From NCBI RefSeq assembly GCF_900044055.2, contig NZ_FCOX02000023.1, positions 1 through 64,000 on the forward strand: 64,000 nt of DNA, in the 5' to 3' direction. Shown in pieces: positions 44,821 to 53,974 of the stretch (position 1 is the first letter of the stretch; every line of letters starts with the position of its first letter). Below the pieces are notes generated by a model. That model had not been told where the DNA came from and ran no database searches. It was given only the letters and a program-made list of their open reading frames with translations. Origin of the DNA: Caballeronia calidae. Its GTDB lineage: Bacteria; Pseudomonadota; Gammaproteobacteria; Burkholderiales; Burkholderiaceae. A program made the position numbers and the translations under genes.

Positions 44821-44876
44821 TTGGACTTTTTTACGCGGCCCTTTCGCATCGCCGGGTCCGATGCAAGAAAGTCCAA
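44821..44876. promoter_or_regulatory. Large inverted repeat, candidate AraC-family operator
   Basis: TTGGACTTT (44821-44829) and AAAGTCCAA (44868-44876) are perfect inverse arms; inside them GCATCG (44846) and CGATGC (44859) form a second pair. Read in the same direction both half-sites share TTGGACTTT-Y-TT followed by a GC-rich tail. The element sits between dctP and the first MaoC gene, which are divergent. AraC regulators typically bind such pairs, and one is encoded at 49234. Confidence 0.55.
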
Positions 44877-45001
44877 AAGATCGCGCGAACCGTCCTACCG
44901 GTTGAATGAGGCCCCTCTTTAAAGTGACTTCCACGCCGACGGTGCGATGTCAGAACGCATCATTCAGCGATAACCCCAACTCATCACGAAGAAACATTGA
45001 C

Positions 45002-45427
45002 ATGGCCAAACGCCCTCATATGGATTGCTATGCGATTGGCGACACCGCCAATTTCGCCAAGACCGTCTCCGAATACGATATCTATGGCTTTGCCGGCATC
45101 GTCGGCGATTTCTACGCCGTGCATCTCAACGAGGAATATGCGAAGGGCACGCGCTTCGAGAAACGCATCGCGCAGGGCTGCCTGTCGGTCGGATTTCTCT
45201 CCACGGTGATGGGCTACATGGCCGGGAAAGCGCCGAGCCCCGGCGCCGTTTCGTACCGCTATGACATCACCTTCAACGCGCCGGTGTTCATCGGCGACAC
45301 GGTGAGCGCGCGTCTCACCCTCGAAGAAAAGGACGAGGAGCGCAACGTGTGCGTCTTCGCCGCCGACGTGACGCGCCAGGACGGCGTGGTCGTGGCATCG
45401 GGCAAGACCTATCTGAAAGTGCTGTAA
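45002..45427 (+). CDS. MaoC-like (R)-specific hydratase, short form
   Basis: A 141-residue hot-dog-fold hydratase of the MaoC family. The catalytic Asp and His appear in GDFYAVHLNEEYA, the usual hydratase-2 pattern, and the core helix reads IAQGCLSVGFLSTVMG. It adds or removes water at an enoyl-CoA double bond. It is the first gene of the plus-strand acyl-CoA block, four bases before the crotonase gene. The ribosome site is weak (GAAGAAA). Start chosen at MAKRPHM where homology begins. Confidence 0.82.
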   Translation: MAKRPHMDCYAIGDTANFAKTVSEYDIYGFAGIVGDFYAVHLNEEYAKGTRFEKRIAQGCLSVGFLSTVMGYMAGKAPSPGAVSYRYDITFNAPVFIGDTVSARLTLEEKDEERNVCVFAADVTRQDGVVVASGKTYLKVL

Positions 45428-45431
45428 CGCC

Positions 45432-46244
45432 ATGACGAACGACACGCTTCCCATTCTCGCCTCGCAGCACGGCGCGTTGCGCCTCCTGACGCTCAATCGC
45501 GCCGACAAGCTCAATGCGTTCACGCCCGACATGCTCGCGGCGCTCGAAGCCGAAATCGCCGATGCGCTCGCCGACGACGCGACGCGCGTGATCGCGCTCA
45601 CCGGCAGCGGCGCGAAGGCATTCGCCGCGGGCAACGACATCGAGCGCCTGGTGTCGCTCGACGGCGTCTCGGCTTATCGCGACATGGTGGCCGGCCAGCG
45701 CGCGCTGCTGCGTCTGCATGAAAGCGCGAAGCCGACCATCGCGATGGTCAACGGCTACGCGCTCGGCGGCGGCTTCGAACTGGCGCTCGCGTGCGACTTC
45801 ATCGTGGCATCGAGCGATGCGAGCTTCGCGTTTCCCGAGATCACCTTGAACACCATGCCCGGCTGGGGCGGCACGCAACTGGCCGTCGCCAAGATGGGGC
45901 TCGCGTGCGCGAAACGCTTCGTGCTGAGCGGCAGGCGCTTTTCCGCGCGCGAGTGCGAGGCGTTCGGCTTCATCCACGAAATCGCCGCGCCCGAGAAGCT
46001 GTTCGATACCGTGCGCGCGTTCGCCGACACCCTCGCCTCCTACGATCCGTTCGCGGCCGAGATGGCCAAGCGCGCGCTGAATCGCGCGGGCGAATTGCCC
46101 TTGTCCGCCGGACTCGACTTCGAGGCCGCGCAATACGCCGTGAATTTTTCGAGCGAAGGCGCGCGCGCGGGCCTGCGGCACTTCGTGGAACGCAAACGTG
46201 CGCGCCGCGCCGCGCAAGCCGACACCGCACCGGTCACGCCATGA
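45432..46244 (+). CDS. Enoyl-CoA hydratase/isomerase (crotonase family)
   Basis: A 270-residue crotonase. The oxyanion-hole segments AFAAGNDI and YALGGGFELALACD are present with both acid-base glutamates (GGFELA and FPEITLNTMPGWGGTQ), so it is probably a true hydratase. Its stop overlaps the next gene's start (ATGA). The operon thus holds two kinds of hydratase, the crotonase making or using (3S)- and the MaoC proteins (3R)-hydroxyacyl-CoA. Confidence 0.88.
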   Translation: MTNDTLPILASQHGALRLLTLNRADKLNAFTPDMLAALEAEIADALADDATRVIALTGSGAKAFAAGNDIERLVSLDGVSAYRDMVAGQRALLRLHESAKPTIAMVNGYALGGGFELALACDFIVASSDASFAFPEITLNTMPGWGGTQLAVAKMGLACAKRFVLSGRRFSARECEAFGFIHEIAAPEKLFDTVRAFADTLASYDPFAAEMAKRALNRAGELPLSAGLDFEAAQYAVNFSSEGARAGLRHFVERKRARRAAQADTAPVTP

Positions 46245-47404
46245 CTACAAACTTCAATCGACCTCACTGGCTCGGCGAACAGCACACGATGATGCGCGAA
46301 GCAGTGCGCCGCTTCGCCGAGAAGGAAATCGCGCCGCAATCGGAGGCGCTCTGGGAGCACGAAGCGTTTCCCTACGCGATCTGGCGGCAGGCAGGCGAAC
46401 TCGGCTTCACGGGCTTGCCGTATCCCGAGGAATACGGCGGCGGTGGCGGCGACTGGCTGTCGTTCATAATCGTGCTCGAAGAACTGGCACGCGTGGACTG
46501 CGCCGTCGCCAATGCGCTGATGGCGAACTCGACCGTCGCGAGCCTGCTGAACAACTACGGCACGGCGCAACAGAAAGCGCGCTTCCTGCGCCCCATTCTC
46601 GACGGCACGCAGATCGGCGCGATCGGATTGTCCGAGCCCGATGCCGGTTCCGATGCGGCCAACATCGGCACGCGCGCGGTCTTCGACGGCGAACACTGGA
46701 TCATCGACGGTGCGAAGACCTTCATCAGCAATTCGGGCACGGAGATCGGCGGGCCGACCGTGATCGCGGCAGTGACCGGCACTCGGCCCGATGGCCGCAA
46801 GGAGATCTCCAATTTCATCGTGCCGCAAGGAACGCCAGGCTATGGCAAGGGCAGAAAGCTGCGCAAGATCGGCTGGCGCGCATCGATCACGCACGAACTG
46901 TTCTTCGAGCAATGCGCGATTCCCGCCGATCAACTGCTGGGCGAACGCGGCGCGGGCCTGCGCCAGACGCTCGCGCAGATCAGCACGGGGCGCATTCTCA
47001 TCGGCGCGCTCGCGCTCGGCGTCCTGCAGGGCTCGCTGGATCGCTCGGTCGCATACATGAAGGAGCGCCGCGCGTTCGGACGCGCGATCGCCGAGTTTCA
47101 GGCGCTGCAGTTCAAGATCGCCGACATGGCGACCGATGCGCACGCCGCGCGTCTGATGCTCTACGACGCCGCCGCGTCGAAGGACGCCGGCGCGGCCTTC
47201 GATGCGCAAGCGTCGCAAGCCAAACTGTTCGCGACCGAGCACGCGATGAAAGCCGCGCATCAGGCGCTGCAGATTCACGGCGGCTACGGGGTGATGGCCG
47301 AGTTTGCCGTCGCGCGCGCATTCGGCGATGCAAAGGTGCTGGAGATCGTCGAAGGCACCTCGGAAATACAACGCATGATCATCGCGCGCACGCTGCTCGC
47401 GTGA
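46241..47404 (+). CDS. Acyl-CoA dehydrogenase
   Basis: A 387-residue acyl-CoA dehydrogenase with all landmarks: LPYPEEYGGGGGDWLSF, GLSEPDAGSDAANIGT, GAKTFISNSG, IHGGYGVMAEFAV and the canonical catalytic glutamate in EIVEGTSEIQRM. It introduces a double bond alpha-beta to the thioester and reduces ETF. It starts in an ATGA overlap with the crotonase stop. No etf genes accompany it, unlike the operon at 24473-34360. Confidence 0.9.
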   Translation: MTTNFNRPHWLGEQHTMMREAVRRFAEKEIAPQSEALWEHEAFPYAIWRQAGELGFTGLPYPEEYGGGGGDWLSFIIVLEELARVDCAVANALMANSTVASLLNNYGTAQQKARFLRPILDGTQIGAIGLSEPDAGSDAANIGTRAVFDGEHWIIDGAKTFISNSGTEIGGPTVIAAVTGTRPDGRKEISNFIVPQGTPGYGKGRKLRKIGWRASITHELFFEQCAIPADQLLGERGAGLRQTLAQISTGRILIGALALGVLQGSLDRSVAYMKERRAFGRAIAEFQALQFKIADMATDAHAARLMLYDAAASKDAGAAFDAQASQAKLFATEHAMKAAHQALQIHGGYGVMAEFAVARAFGDAKVLEIVEGTSEIQRMIIARTLLA

Positions 47405-47434
47405 TCGCGCGCCGAAACCGAGAGGAGAATGTTT

Positions 47435-48628
47435 ATGCTGGAAGGCATCAAGGTGCTGAGTTTCACGCATTTTCTGCAAGGCCCCGCCGCCGTGCAGATG
47501 CTCGCCGATGTCGGCGCGGATGTGATCAAGATCGAACCGCCCGGCGGCGCGTTCGAACGTAGCTGGACCGGCGCGGATGCATTCCTCGAAGGCGTGAGCG
47601 TGTTCTTTCTGCTCGGCAACCGCAATCAGCGCAGCATCTCGCTCGATCTGCGCGACGAAGCCGCGCGCGAAATCGTGTGGCGTCTGATCCGCGAAGCCGA
47701 CGTGCTCGTCGAGAACTATCGTCCCGGCGTGCTCGACAAGATGGGCTTCGGCTATGCGCAGGTGCATGAAGTCAATCCGCGTCTCGTGTATTGCTCGTGC
47801 ACGGGCTACGGTTCGTCCGGGCCTTATCTGAAGCGTCCAGGCCAGGATCTGCTGCTGCAGGCGATGAGCGGACTGACCATGCTTTCCGGCGACGCGGAGT
47901 CGCCGCCCACGCCGGTCGGTTCCGCCATCGTCGATCAGCATGCCGCCGTGCTCGCCGCATTCGGCGTGGTCGTCGCGTTGCAGGCGCGCGAGCGCACGGG
48001 CGTGGGCACGCGCATCGAGAGCAACCTGCTCAACGCCGCGCTCGACCTGCAAATCGAGCCGTTCACGTACTACATGAACAAGGGGCCGTTGTGGGCACGC
48101 ACGCATCCGCCGACCGGCAGCCGCTTTCATCCCGCGCCGTATGGCGTGTATCGGACGCGTGACGGCTATATCGCGATGTCGCTCACGCCGACGCAGAAGC
48201 TTGCAAACGCGCTGTCGTGTCCCGCGCTCGCCGCGTTCACGCATCCGAAGGACAACGTGCTGAGGCGCGACGAGATCAACCGTCTTGTCTATGACACGCT
48301 GAAAACGCGCACGACGGAAGAGTGGATGCACACCTTCGAGGAACACGATATCTGGTTCGCGCCCGTCAACGATTATGAGCAGGTCGAGCAGGATCCGCAG
48401 GTCGCGCACAACGAAATGATCATGTCGTTCGATCACGAGGAAGCGGGACCGGTGCGCGTGCTCGCGCATCCGGTGCGCTACGACGGCGCGGCGCCTGCGC
48501 TGCGGCGGCATCCGCCGAAACAGGGACAACATACCCGCGAAGTGCTCGCGGAACTGGGTTATACGCCGCAGGAGATCGACGGCTATGTCGAACGCGGCAT
48601 CGCATTGACTTCGAGGAGAGAAGCATGA
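47435..48628 (+). CDS. Family III CoA-transferase (CaiB/BaiF)
   Basis: A 397-residue class III CoA-transferase with LLEGIKVLSF-type N-terminus (MLEGIKVLSFTHFLQGPAA), ADVGADVIKIEPPGGA, NRNQRSISLDLRD and the catalytic Asp in RPGQDLLLQAMSG. It should activate the imported acid to its CoA thioester. GAGGAG at seven bases favours ATG 47435 over 47429. The stop overlaps the start of the next MaoC gene. Confidence 0.9.
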   Translation: MLEGIKVLSFTHFLQGPAAVQMLADVGADVIKIEPPGGAFERSWTGADAFLEGVSVFFLLGNRNQRSISLDLRDEAAREIVWRLIREADVLVENYRPGVLDKMGFGYAQVHEVNPRLVYCSCTGYGSSGPYLKRPGQDLLLQAMSGLTMLSGDAESPPTPVGSAIVDQHAAVLAAFGVVVALQARERTGVGTRIESNLLNAALDLQIEPFTYYMNKGPLWARTHPPTGSRFHPAPYGVYRTRDGYIAMSLTPTQKLANALSCPALAAFTHPKDNVLRRDEINRLVYDTLKTRTTEEWMHTFEEHDIWFAPVNDYEQVEQDPQVAHNEMIMSFDHEEAGPVRVLAHPVRYDGAAPALRRHPPKQGQHTREVLAELGYTPQEIDGYVERGIALTSRREA

Positions 48629-49098
48629 GCGCGCAACCGAACAACTGGCCGGCGCTCTTGCGCTTCGACGACGTCGAGATCGGCCGCGCGCAGGTCAACG
48701 TTCACTCGGTCACAGAGGCCGAAGTGAACGCGTTCGGACACCTGTCCGGCGACCTGAATCCGCTGCATATGGAAGATGCCTTCGCCGAATGCTCCCCTTT
48801 CGGACGGCGCGTCGTGCATGGCCTGTTGACGGCCGCGCTGGTCTCGGCGGCGCACACCGAATTGACCGGTCCGGGCTTCGCGTATGTCGGGCAGGAGCTG
48901 CGCTTTCTGGGGCCGGTGTATATCGGCGATACGGTGACGATCAACGTTTGCGTCGTCGAAAAGAAGCCCGCAAAGCACATCCTCGTGATGGATACGACCG
49001 TGCGCAATCAGCAAGGGCGCGTGGTGCTGAGCGGGCTTTCCGCGCTGAAGGAACTCCGCTTCGATCATGCGCTGATGGCGCGCAGCGCGGCGGCGTGA
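48625..49098 (+). CDS. MaoC-like (R)-specific enoyl-CoA hydratase
   Basis: A 157-residue MaoC hydratase of canonical form. FGHLSGDLNPLHMEDAFA holds the catalytic Asp/His pair and VVHGLLTAALVS the following helix; FLGPVYIGDTVTI is the usual core strand. It starts in an ATGA overlap with the CoA-transferase and has GAGGAG upstream. A second, clearly different MaoC protein opens the same operon, so either two hydration steps exist or the two form a heteromer. Confidence 0.87.
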   Translation: MSAQPNNWPALLRFDDVEIGRAQVNVHSVTEAEVNAFGHLSGDLNPLHMEDAFAECSPFGRRVVHGLLTAALVSAAHTELTGPGFAYVGQELRFLGPVYIGDTVTINVCVVEKKPAKHILVMDTTVRNQQGRVVLSGLSALKELRFDHALMARSAAA

Positions 49099-49233
49099 CA
49101 CCGTCGCGCAGGCCGCATGGTGTAAATGCCAACTAACCGGCGGGCGCGGGCACGGCTACACTCGTGCAGTCGCCCGCGCAGCGCGGGCATGCAGGCGGGT
49201 GCAAAGACGCTCCGCCGCCGACGGAGGAGACAG

Positions 49234-50130
49234 TTGGATACCGCATGTTGCTGTCACGTTCCGGTGATCCGGATCGAGGACTACGAATACGGCGCGCACG
49301 TCAAGACGCCGGACTTCCATCTCGCGCCGATCGAGGCGCTCAAATCGACGCTGGTCTATCCGCACCGGCACGACTTCTATCACATGATGTGGGTGCTCGC
49401 GGGCAGCGGCTCGCATGTGATCGACTCGGTGCGCTACGACGTGCGCCCCAATACGCTCTACATCATGGCGCCGGGACAGATTCACGATCTCGATCTGTCC
49501 GCCGATACGCTCGGCTATTCGCTCAGTTTCTCGTCGGATTTTTTCGCGTTCCGCGTGCAGAACCGCCATACGGAGACGGAAGTACCCGTCTATAACTTCG
49601 AGCAGCTCGCCCCGTGCGTCAACTTGAGCGACGCGCAGGTGCGCGAACTGGCGCGCGTGATGGACGGCATCCGCCATGAGTATCAGGAGGAGCAGGTCGG
49701 CTACACCGACGCGATCTGGGCCTATCTGCACGTGTTTCTGATCAAGGTCGCACGCATGTGCGATGCCGCCGCCATACGCGATGCCGCCGCGACGCGCAGC
49801 GTGCTGCTGTCGCGCCGCTTCAAGAGCCTGCTGGAGAAGCACTTTCGCTCGGTCAACGAAGCGGCCGATTACGCGCGCCTGCTCAACGTCACGGAACGCG
49901 CGCTCAACGAAGCGACGCGTCAGGCGCTCGGCAGCACGGCACCCAAGCTGATCCGCGAGCGCGTGATGCTGGAGGCCAAGCGTCTGCTGCTGCACTCCGA
50001 AGTGAATGTCGCGGAGATCGCCGCGATGCTCTCGTTCGACGATCCCGCCTACTTCAGCCGCTGCTTTCGCAAGCATACGGGCCGCTCGCCGATCGACTAT
50101 CGGCGCAGCCTCGACAAGCTGCACATCTGA
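49234..50130 (+). CDS. AraC-family transcriptional regulator
   Basis: A 298-residue AraC/XylS regulator. The N-terminal cupin-like effector domain reads YPHRHDFYHMMWVLAGSGSH and APGQIHDLDL; the C-terminal double helix-turn-helix has VNVAEIAAMLSFDDPAYFSR and FRKHTGRSPIDYR. The frame is open to 49126, but TTG 49234 has GGAGGAG six bases upstream and starts just before the effector domain. It follows the acyl-CoA block and probably controls it and the divergent TRAP genes through the inverted repeat at 44821-44876. Confidence 0.85.
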   Translation: MDTACCCHVPVIRIEDYEYGAHVKTPDFHLAPIEALKSTLVYPHRHDFYHMMWVLAGSGSHVIDSVRYDVRPNTLYIMAPGQIHDLDLSADTLGYSLSFSSDFFAFRVQNRHTETEVPVYNFEQLAPCVNLSDAQVRELARVMDGIRHEYQEEQVGYTDAIWAYLHVFLIKVARMCDAAAIRDAAATRSVLLSRRFKSLLEKHFRSVNEAADYARLLNVTERALNEATRQALGSTAPKLIRERVMLEAKRLLLHSEVNVAEIAAMLSFDDPAYFSRCFRKHTGRSPIDYRRSLDKLHI

Positions 50131-50248
50131 GCGCCTACATGCGGCGCTTCGATGCGGAAATGTCCAACAGTTCATGCGTTTCATCCTAACGCGGTCGCGC
50201 AGGCGCTTCTTAGAATCGTCCTGCGAATGACGAACTCAAGGAGACGCC

Positions 50249-51469
50249 GTGTCGAACGCAATGAACTCGCTGTCAGTCAGCGAGACCCGGGCAGAGCTGT
50301 TTCGCGAAACCCTCGATAAAACCGCGCAAAAGGTCGCTTCCGACGAGCTGACCTTCGGCGTCGAATTCCCGCAAGTCACCGGCCCCGATGGTCAATGGGT
50401 GCGTCTGCCCGCCTCGCTTTCGGCGGGCTACGACGGCGACGCATGGAGCCACGGCAACTGGTTCTGCGGCTTCTGGGTCGGCTTGCTGCTGAGCTCGTAC
50501 GTGCACACCGGCGAGGCGCGCTTTCTGGAATGGGCGCGCGCCCGAATGTTGCTCGTCCGCCAGCGCGCGCAGGATCCGAACACGCATGACATCGGCTTCA
50601 TCTTCGATAGCAGCGCGGTGCCGGGACATCACATCACGGGCGACGCGTGGTTCGCCGAGATTGCGCTCGAAGCCGCCGACAAGCTGCGCGCTCGACTCGT
50701 GACGACGCGCAACGGCGCGTATCTCGCGTCCTGGGGACCGATCTCCGATCCGCGGGGCCGGAGCGCCTCGGCGATCGACACGATGGCCAATCTGTCGCTG
50801 CTCTACTGGGCCGCCGGTTACGCCGACGACGGCAGCTACCGGCAAGCCGCGGACGCGCACGCCGAGATGACCGCGCGCGCCTTCGTCCGCGCCGACGACT
50901 CGACCTACCACGCCGTCGAATACGACGTGCACAGCGGCGACCGGAAACGCGGCTACACGTTTCAAGGCGCGTTCGACGAATCGGCGTGGAGCCGCGGCCA
51001 GGCTTGGGCGATTTACGGCTACGTCAACTCCGCGCGGGAAACCGGCAAGCGCGCGTATCTGGATCTGGCCGAGCGTCTCGCCGATTACTACCTGCGCCGC
51101 CTCGACGGGCGTCAGGTGCCTCCGTGGGACTTCGATGCGACCGGCCGCGACGCCGAGATCAAGGACACGGCCGCTGCCGCCGTGGTGGCGTCGGCCTTGC
51201 TGGAGATGGCACGCGTGCATCCCGAGGCGCACGCCGCCGCGAAATGGCAAGGCCATGGCCTGGAGATGCTCGAAGCGCTATGCCGCGACGAATTCACTGG
51301 GGACGGCCAGCACGGGCTGTTGCATAACTCGTGCTACTCGAAGCCGCACAATATCGGCGTGGACGGCGCGACCATGTTCGGCGACTTCTACTTCGTCGAG
51401 GCGCTATGCCGCGCCGTGCATCCCGGCAAGCTACGCCCGCTGGACCACACGCGCATTCCACTCGCCTGA
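50249..51469 (+). CDS. Glycoside hydrolase family 88 (unsaturated glucuronyl hydrolase-like)
   Basis: A 406-residue (alpha/alpha)6-barrel protein of GH88. Two aspartates matching the catalytic pair of unsaturated glucuronyl hydrolase are Asp114 in NTHDIGFIFD and Asp177 in SAIDTMANLSLLYWA; DESAWSRGQAWAIYG is the conserved barrel helix. The family removes 4,5-unsaturated uronic acids from polysaccharide-lyase oligosaccharides by hydrating the double bond. No signal peptide, so it works in the cytoplasm. GTG start with AAGGAG. It is the only sugar-polymer gene here and sits behind an acyl-CoA operon; its link to that operon is unclear. Confidence 0.85.
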   Translation: MSNAMNSLSVSETRAELFRETLDKTAQKVASDELTFGVEFPQVTGPDGQWVRLPASLSAGYDGDAWSHGNWFCGFWVGLLLSSYVHTGEARFLEWARARMLLVRQRAQDPNTHDIGFIFDSSAVPGHHITGDAWFAEIALEAADKLRARLVTTRNGAYLASWGPISDPRGRSASAIDTMANLSLLYWAAGYADDGSYRQAADAHAEMTARAFVRADDSTYHAVEYDVHSGDRKRGYTFQGAFDESAWSRGQAWAIYGYVNSARETGKRAYLDLAERLADYYLRRLDGRQVPPWDFDATGRDAEIKDTAAAAVVASALLEMARVHPEAHAAAKWQGHGLEMLEALCRDEFTGDGQHGLLHNSCYSKPHNIGVDGATMFGDFYFVEALCRAVHPGKLRPLDHTRIPLA

Positions 51470-51647
51470 GCGCCACGACGAAGCCACGACGAACGGCGGA
51501 ACGACGGCATCGCCGCCGCTCCGCCCACGACCAGTCACTCATCACTGCTTGTTCAATTGCCATTGAAGGATCGGAAACGATCGAATGCATGTTCCGCTCT
51601 CTGGCACGCCGACGGCTGACGGCGGCACTCGCGACCCGTCGGCCTTT

Positions 51648-52865
51648 CTACCGATGCGACCTTTCCTTCACCGCGCGAAGTGTCAGGACACTGTTGCCCG
51701 CGATGCCTGTGACGCCCAACGCGATCAAGGCTCCCGTCGGTCCGAGTACTGTTGCAAGCAGGCCCGCTAACAGCGTTCCGAGCGGCCAACATCCGATACC
51801 GACAGTGACCAGACCGAACACACGACTGCGCATGATGCCGGGCACGGACTCGATCACGATAGTCGTCTGGTGTATGTTGTAGGCGGCGCTACCAAAGCCG
51901 CCCATGAAGAGAATGACGAGCAACGAAGCCAGCGAGCATCGGAAAGAACTCGCGAACCCAGCGATCGCAATAGCCAGGAAAAACACGTTGGATCCGGCTA
52001 TCAACCAGACAAAGGACCGCCCTCGTAGGCGAGCGCCTCCGATGATCGCGCCGGCGACAAAAGATCCCGCGGGCTCCGCCGACGAAAGCACGCCGATCAT
52101 CGTGGCCGACAAGTCGAACGTCTCCCTCCCGAGAGGTGTCAGTAGAACGTTATAGCTATAGCCGCATAGGTTCGTGATTGTCGTCACGATCAGGAGCGCC
52201 ATGATCGTTTTACTGTCGAGCGCGTATTGCCACGCTTCCTGGAGGTCCTCGCGGATCCGCGTCAGGGAGAGGCGTCCGGACGGCGCCTGCACGGTCGAAA
52301 GTCGAAAGATGCACACCGCGGCGCAAAGCGACGCCGTCGCGGAGAGGAAATAGGATGTCGAGACGCCGAGTGCTCCGTAGATCAAGCCTCCAAGCAGAGG
52401 CCCGAGACATCGCGTCGCGAAGTTGGTCATGCTGTCGATAGCGACCGCGCGAGCGGCCATCGCCGTGCCCGCTGTCTCCGCAATCATGCGCCTACGCGCA
52501 GGCATCTTGGTGGCATAGACGACACCGCTCACGAGCGCAGCGGCGCAAAGGTGCCATGTCGATAGAACCCCGAGGAAAGACAAGACTCCCACTGTCGCCG
52601 ACGAAGCGCTCGCGAGCAACAATCCGAGCAGCACTATTCTCTTGCGATCCATTGCGTCCGCGACGACGCCCATGACCGCGCCGCTTAGCAAAAGCGGGAA
52701 ACTCCCGCACGCGGAGACCACCGCGACCGCTACTGCCGAATTCATAGTCTTGAAGGTAAACAACGCGGCTGCGAGCATTTCCAGCCACATCATCGCGGTT
52801 GAGACCGCGCCCGCCGTCCAGAGCGGTAAGAAACCTTTGGTGCGTATCACGCTTGTCCGGTGCAT
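51648..52865 (-). CDS. MFS transporter, probable exporter (MFS_3/EntS-like)
   Basis: A 405-residue major facilitator with about 12 membrane helices; GVVADAMDRKRIVLLGLL matches motif A of the enterobactin-exporter-like MFS_3 group. It has no catabolic neighbours and is flanked by gaps, so a drug or siderophore efflux role is as likely as uptake. The ATG at 52865 lacks a good ribosome site (AAGCG only). Expression and substrate are uncertain. Confidence 0.75.
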   Translation of the reverse strand: MHRTSVIRTKGFLPLWTAGAVSTAMMWLEMLAAALFTFKTMNSAVAVAVVSACGSFPLLLSGAVMGVVADAMDRKRIVLLGLLLASASSATVGVLSFLGVLSTWHLCAAALVSGVVYATKMPARRRMIAETAGTAMAARAVAIDSMTNFATRCLGPLLGGLIYGALGVSTSYFLSATASLCAAVCIFRLSTVQAPSGRLSLTRIREDLQEAWQYALDSKTIMALLIVTTITNLCGYSYNVLLTPLGRETFDLSATMIGVLSSAEPAGSFVAGAIIGGARLRGRSFVWLIAGSNVFFLAIAIAGFASSFRCSLASLLVILFMGGFGSAAYNIHQTTIVIESVPGIMRSRVFGLVTVGIGCWPLGTLLAGLLATVLGPTGALIALGVTGIAGNSVLTLRAVKERSHR

Positions 52866-53171
52866 CGCTTGCGTTACACCATGTTTCTTCGCTGATTGAG
52901 GGTGTTCATTTCAAGCGTTTTGATTGGAAGCAGTCAGGCAGCGGAGCGCGTGTCGCGGTGGCCGGAGGGGTGCTGTTACGCGTTGACGTGATTGCCGAAC
53001 GGCGAGCGCCTCTGCATTACGCATCAGTGCGCCGTACGATGATGCCGCCGGCAGAATCGAGATACACGATGCCCAGCGCTGGCTTGGTGATGTCGATGTA
53101 TCGCTCCTAACAAGGAAGCGGCCGATCGCGCGCCTTTTCGATGCCAATCCGAGAGAAGCGATCGATCATTG
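52866..53171. other. Gap with a short coding remnant
   Basis: About 300 bases. On the minus strand one frame reads RYIDITKPALGIVYLDSAGG and ends shortly after; it looks like the tail of an eroded small protein, interrupted by a stop just upstream. I cannot identify it. Confidence 0.3.
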
Positions 53172-53438
53172 TCACTCGCTTTTGAGCGCGTCGTCTTTGC
53201 CGGGTGACTCGGTGGTGTTGCCCGACTCAGGTGGCACTTCCTGTTTCGACGGGTGTTGCGCGGGAGACTGTTTCGCCTCGCCGGAAGTTGGTTGACGCAC
53301 TCCTTGGGCGGGATCGCCGCCGGTGGCGGCGCCCGGTCCTGGCTGGTTGCCCAGTGAGCCGCCACCGCTTGCTCCGCTACCCGCATCGCCGAGCGGCTTA
53401 TCGGTGCTGCCCGGTCCTTCCAAACGATCGTTGCTCAT
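53172..53438 (-). CDS. Small disordered Gly/Pro/Ser-rich protein (88 aa)
   Basis: An 88-residue low-complexity hydrophilic protein beginning MSNDRLEGPG and ending DDALKSE. It contains runs of Gly, Ser, Pro and acidic residues and has no membrane or signal segment. GGAAGGAGA upstream of ATG 53438 supports expression; the longer open frame upstream lacks this. Such proteins in Burkholderiaceae are often stress- or desiccation-related, but nothing in the sequence proves a function. Confidence 0.6.
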   Translation of the reverse strand: MSNDRLEGPGSTDKPLGDAGSGASGGGSLGNQPGPGAATGGDPAQGVRQPTSGEAKQSPAQHPSKQEVPPESGNTTESPGKDDALKSE

Positions 53439-53974
53439 GACCAGTCTCCTTCCTTTGAACTCGTTAATGAGCAATGCGCATGCCAAGAGCGGCAGTTTGC
53501 CTTGCCACATCGACCGTGTCGCGATAGCTGGCCTTCGGCGCAATAGAATCCGAAAGAGGGAGGCGCGAATTGGAGATTGAAGCGAATGAAGGCGTGCGGT
53601 CGCAAGCGAAGCGTGTCTCGGTACGACGCGCTTCGCATCAGAGAACCCTTTCGTACATTGTCGAGCAGCTCAAACAGTGACGATTCCTTCGAAGCCGCAA
53701 TCAATGGCATGCACAATGAAGCCGGTCCTGTTGCATTAACCGAGCACTCTGTTCTGCTTTGCCATGGGGCGGCTAAAGAGTATGTTCGACGTCGGTGGCG
53801 AACCGAATCGCCTAAACCATCCTTCAGTGGCGATAATGCGTGCATCTGCTCATCGCTTTCGGTGTCGCGCAGGCGCGTTTTGAGCATTTTCGGCGGCTCG
53901 CCGCTGCGTTGATAGCACGCTTCGACCTGTGGCTACACTCGCAGTCTTCGGCTTTCCCACCTCGATCGGGCATC
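53439..53974. other. Gap between the small protein and the LysR gene
   Basis: About 540 bases. Open frames on both strands (for example plus 53577-53912) have no family resemblance and unconvincing starts. No RNA gene or repeat recognised. The promoter of the LysR gene should lie at the right end. Confidence 0.35.

Noticed and set aside
43590..44909. A 439-codon plus-strand frame opposite dctP
   Set aside because: Shadow of the binding protein gene, no recognisable domain.
46040..48532. An 830-codon open frame on the minus strand opposite the crotonase, acyl-CoA dehydrogenase and CoA-transferase genes
   Set aside because: It is a mirror of high-GC third codon positions; the protein is Arg/His-rich with no family, and the plus-strand genes are clearly real.
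53577..53912. A possible 111-residue plus-strand gene before the LysR gene
   Set aside because: No family, Ser/Arg-rich, and a doubtful TTG start; left as unassigned gap.
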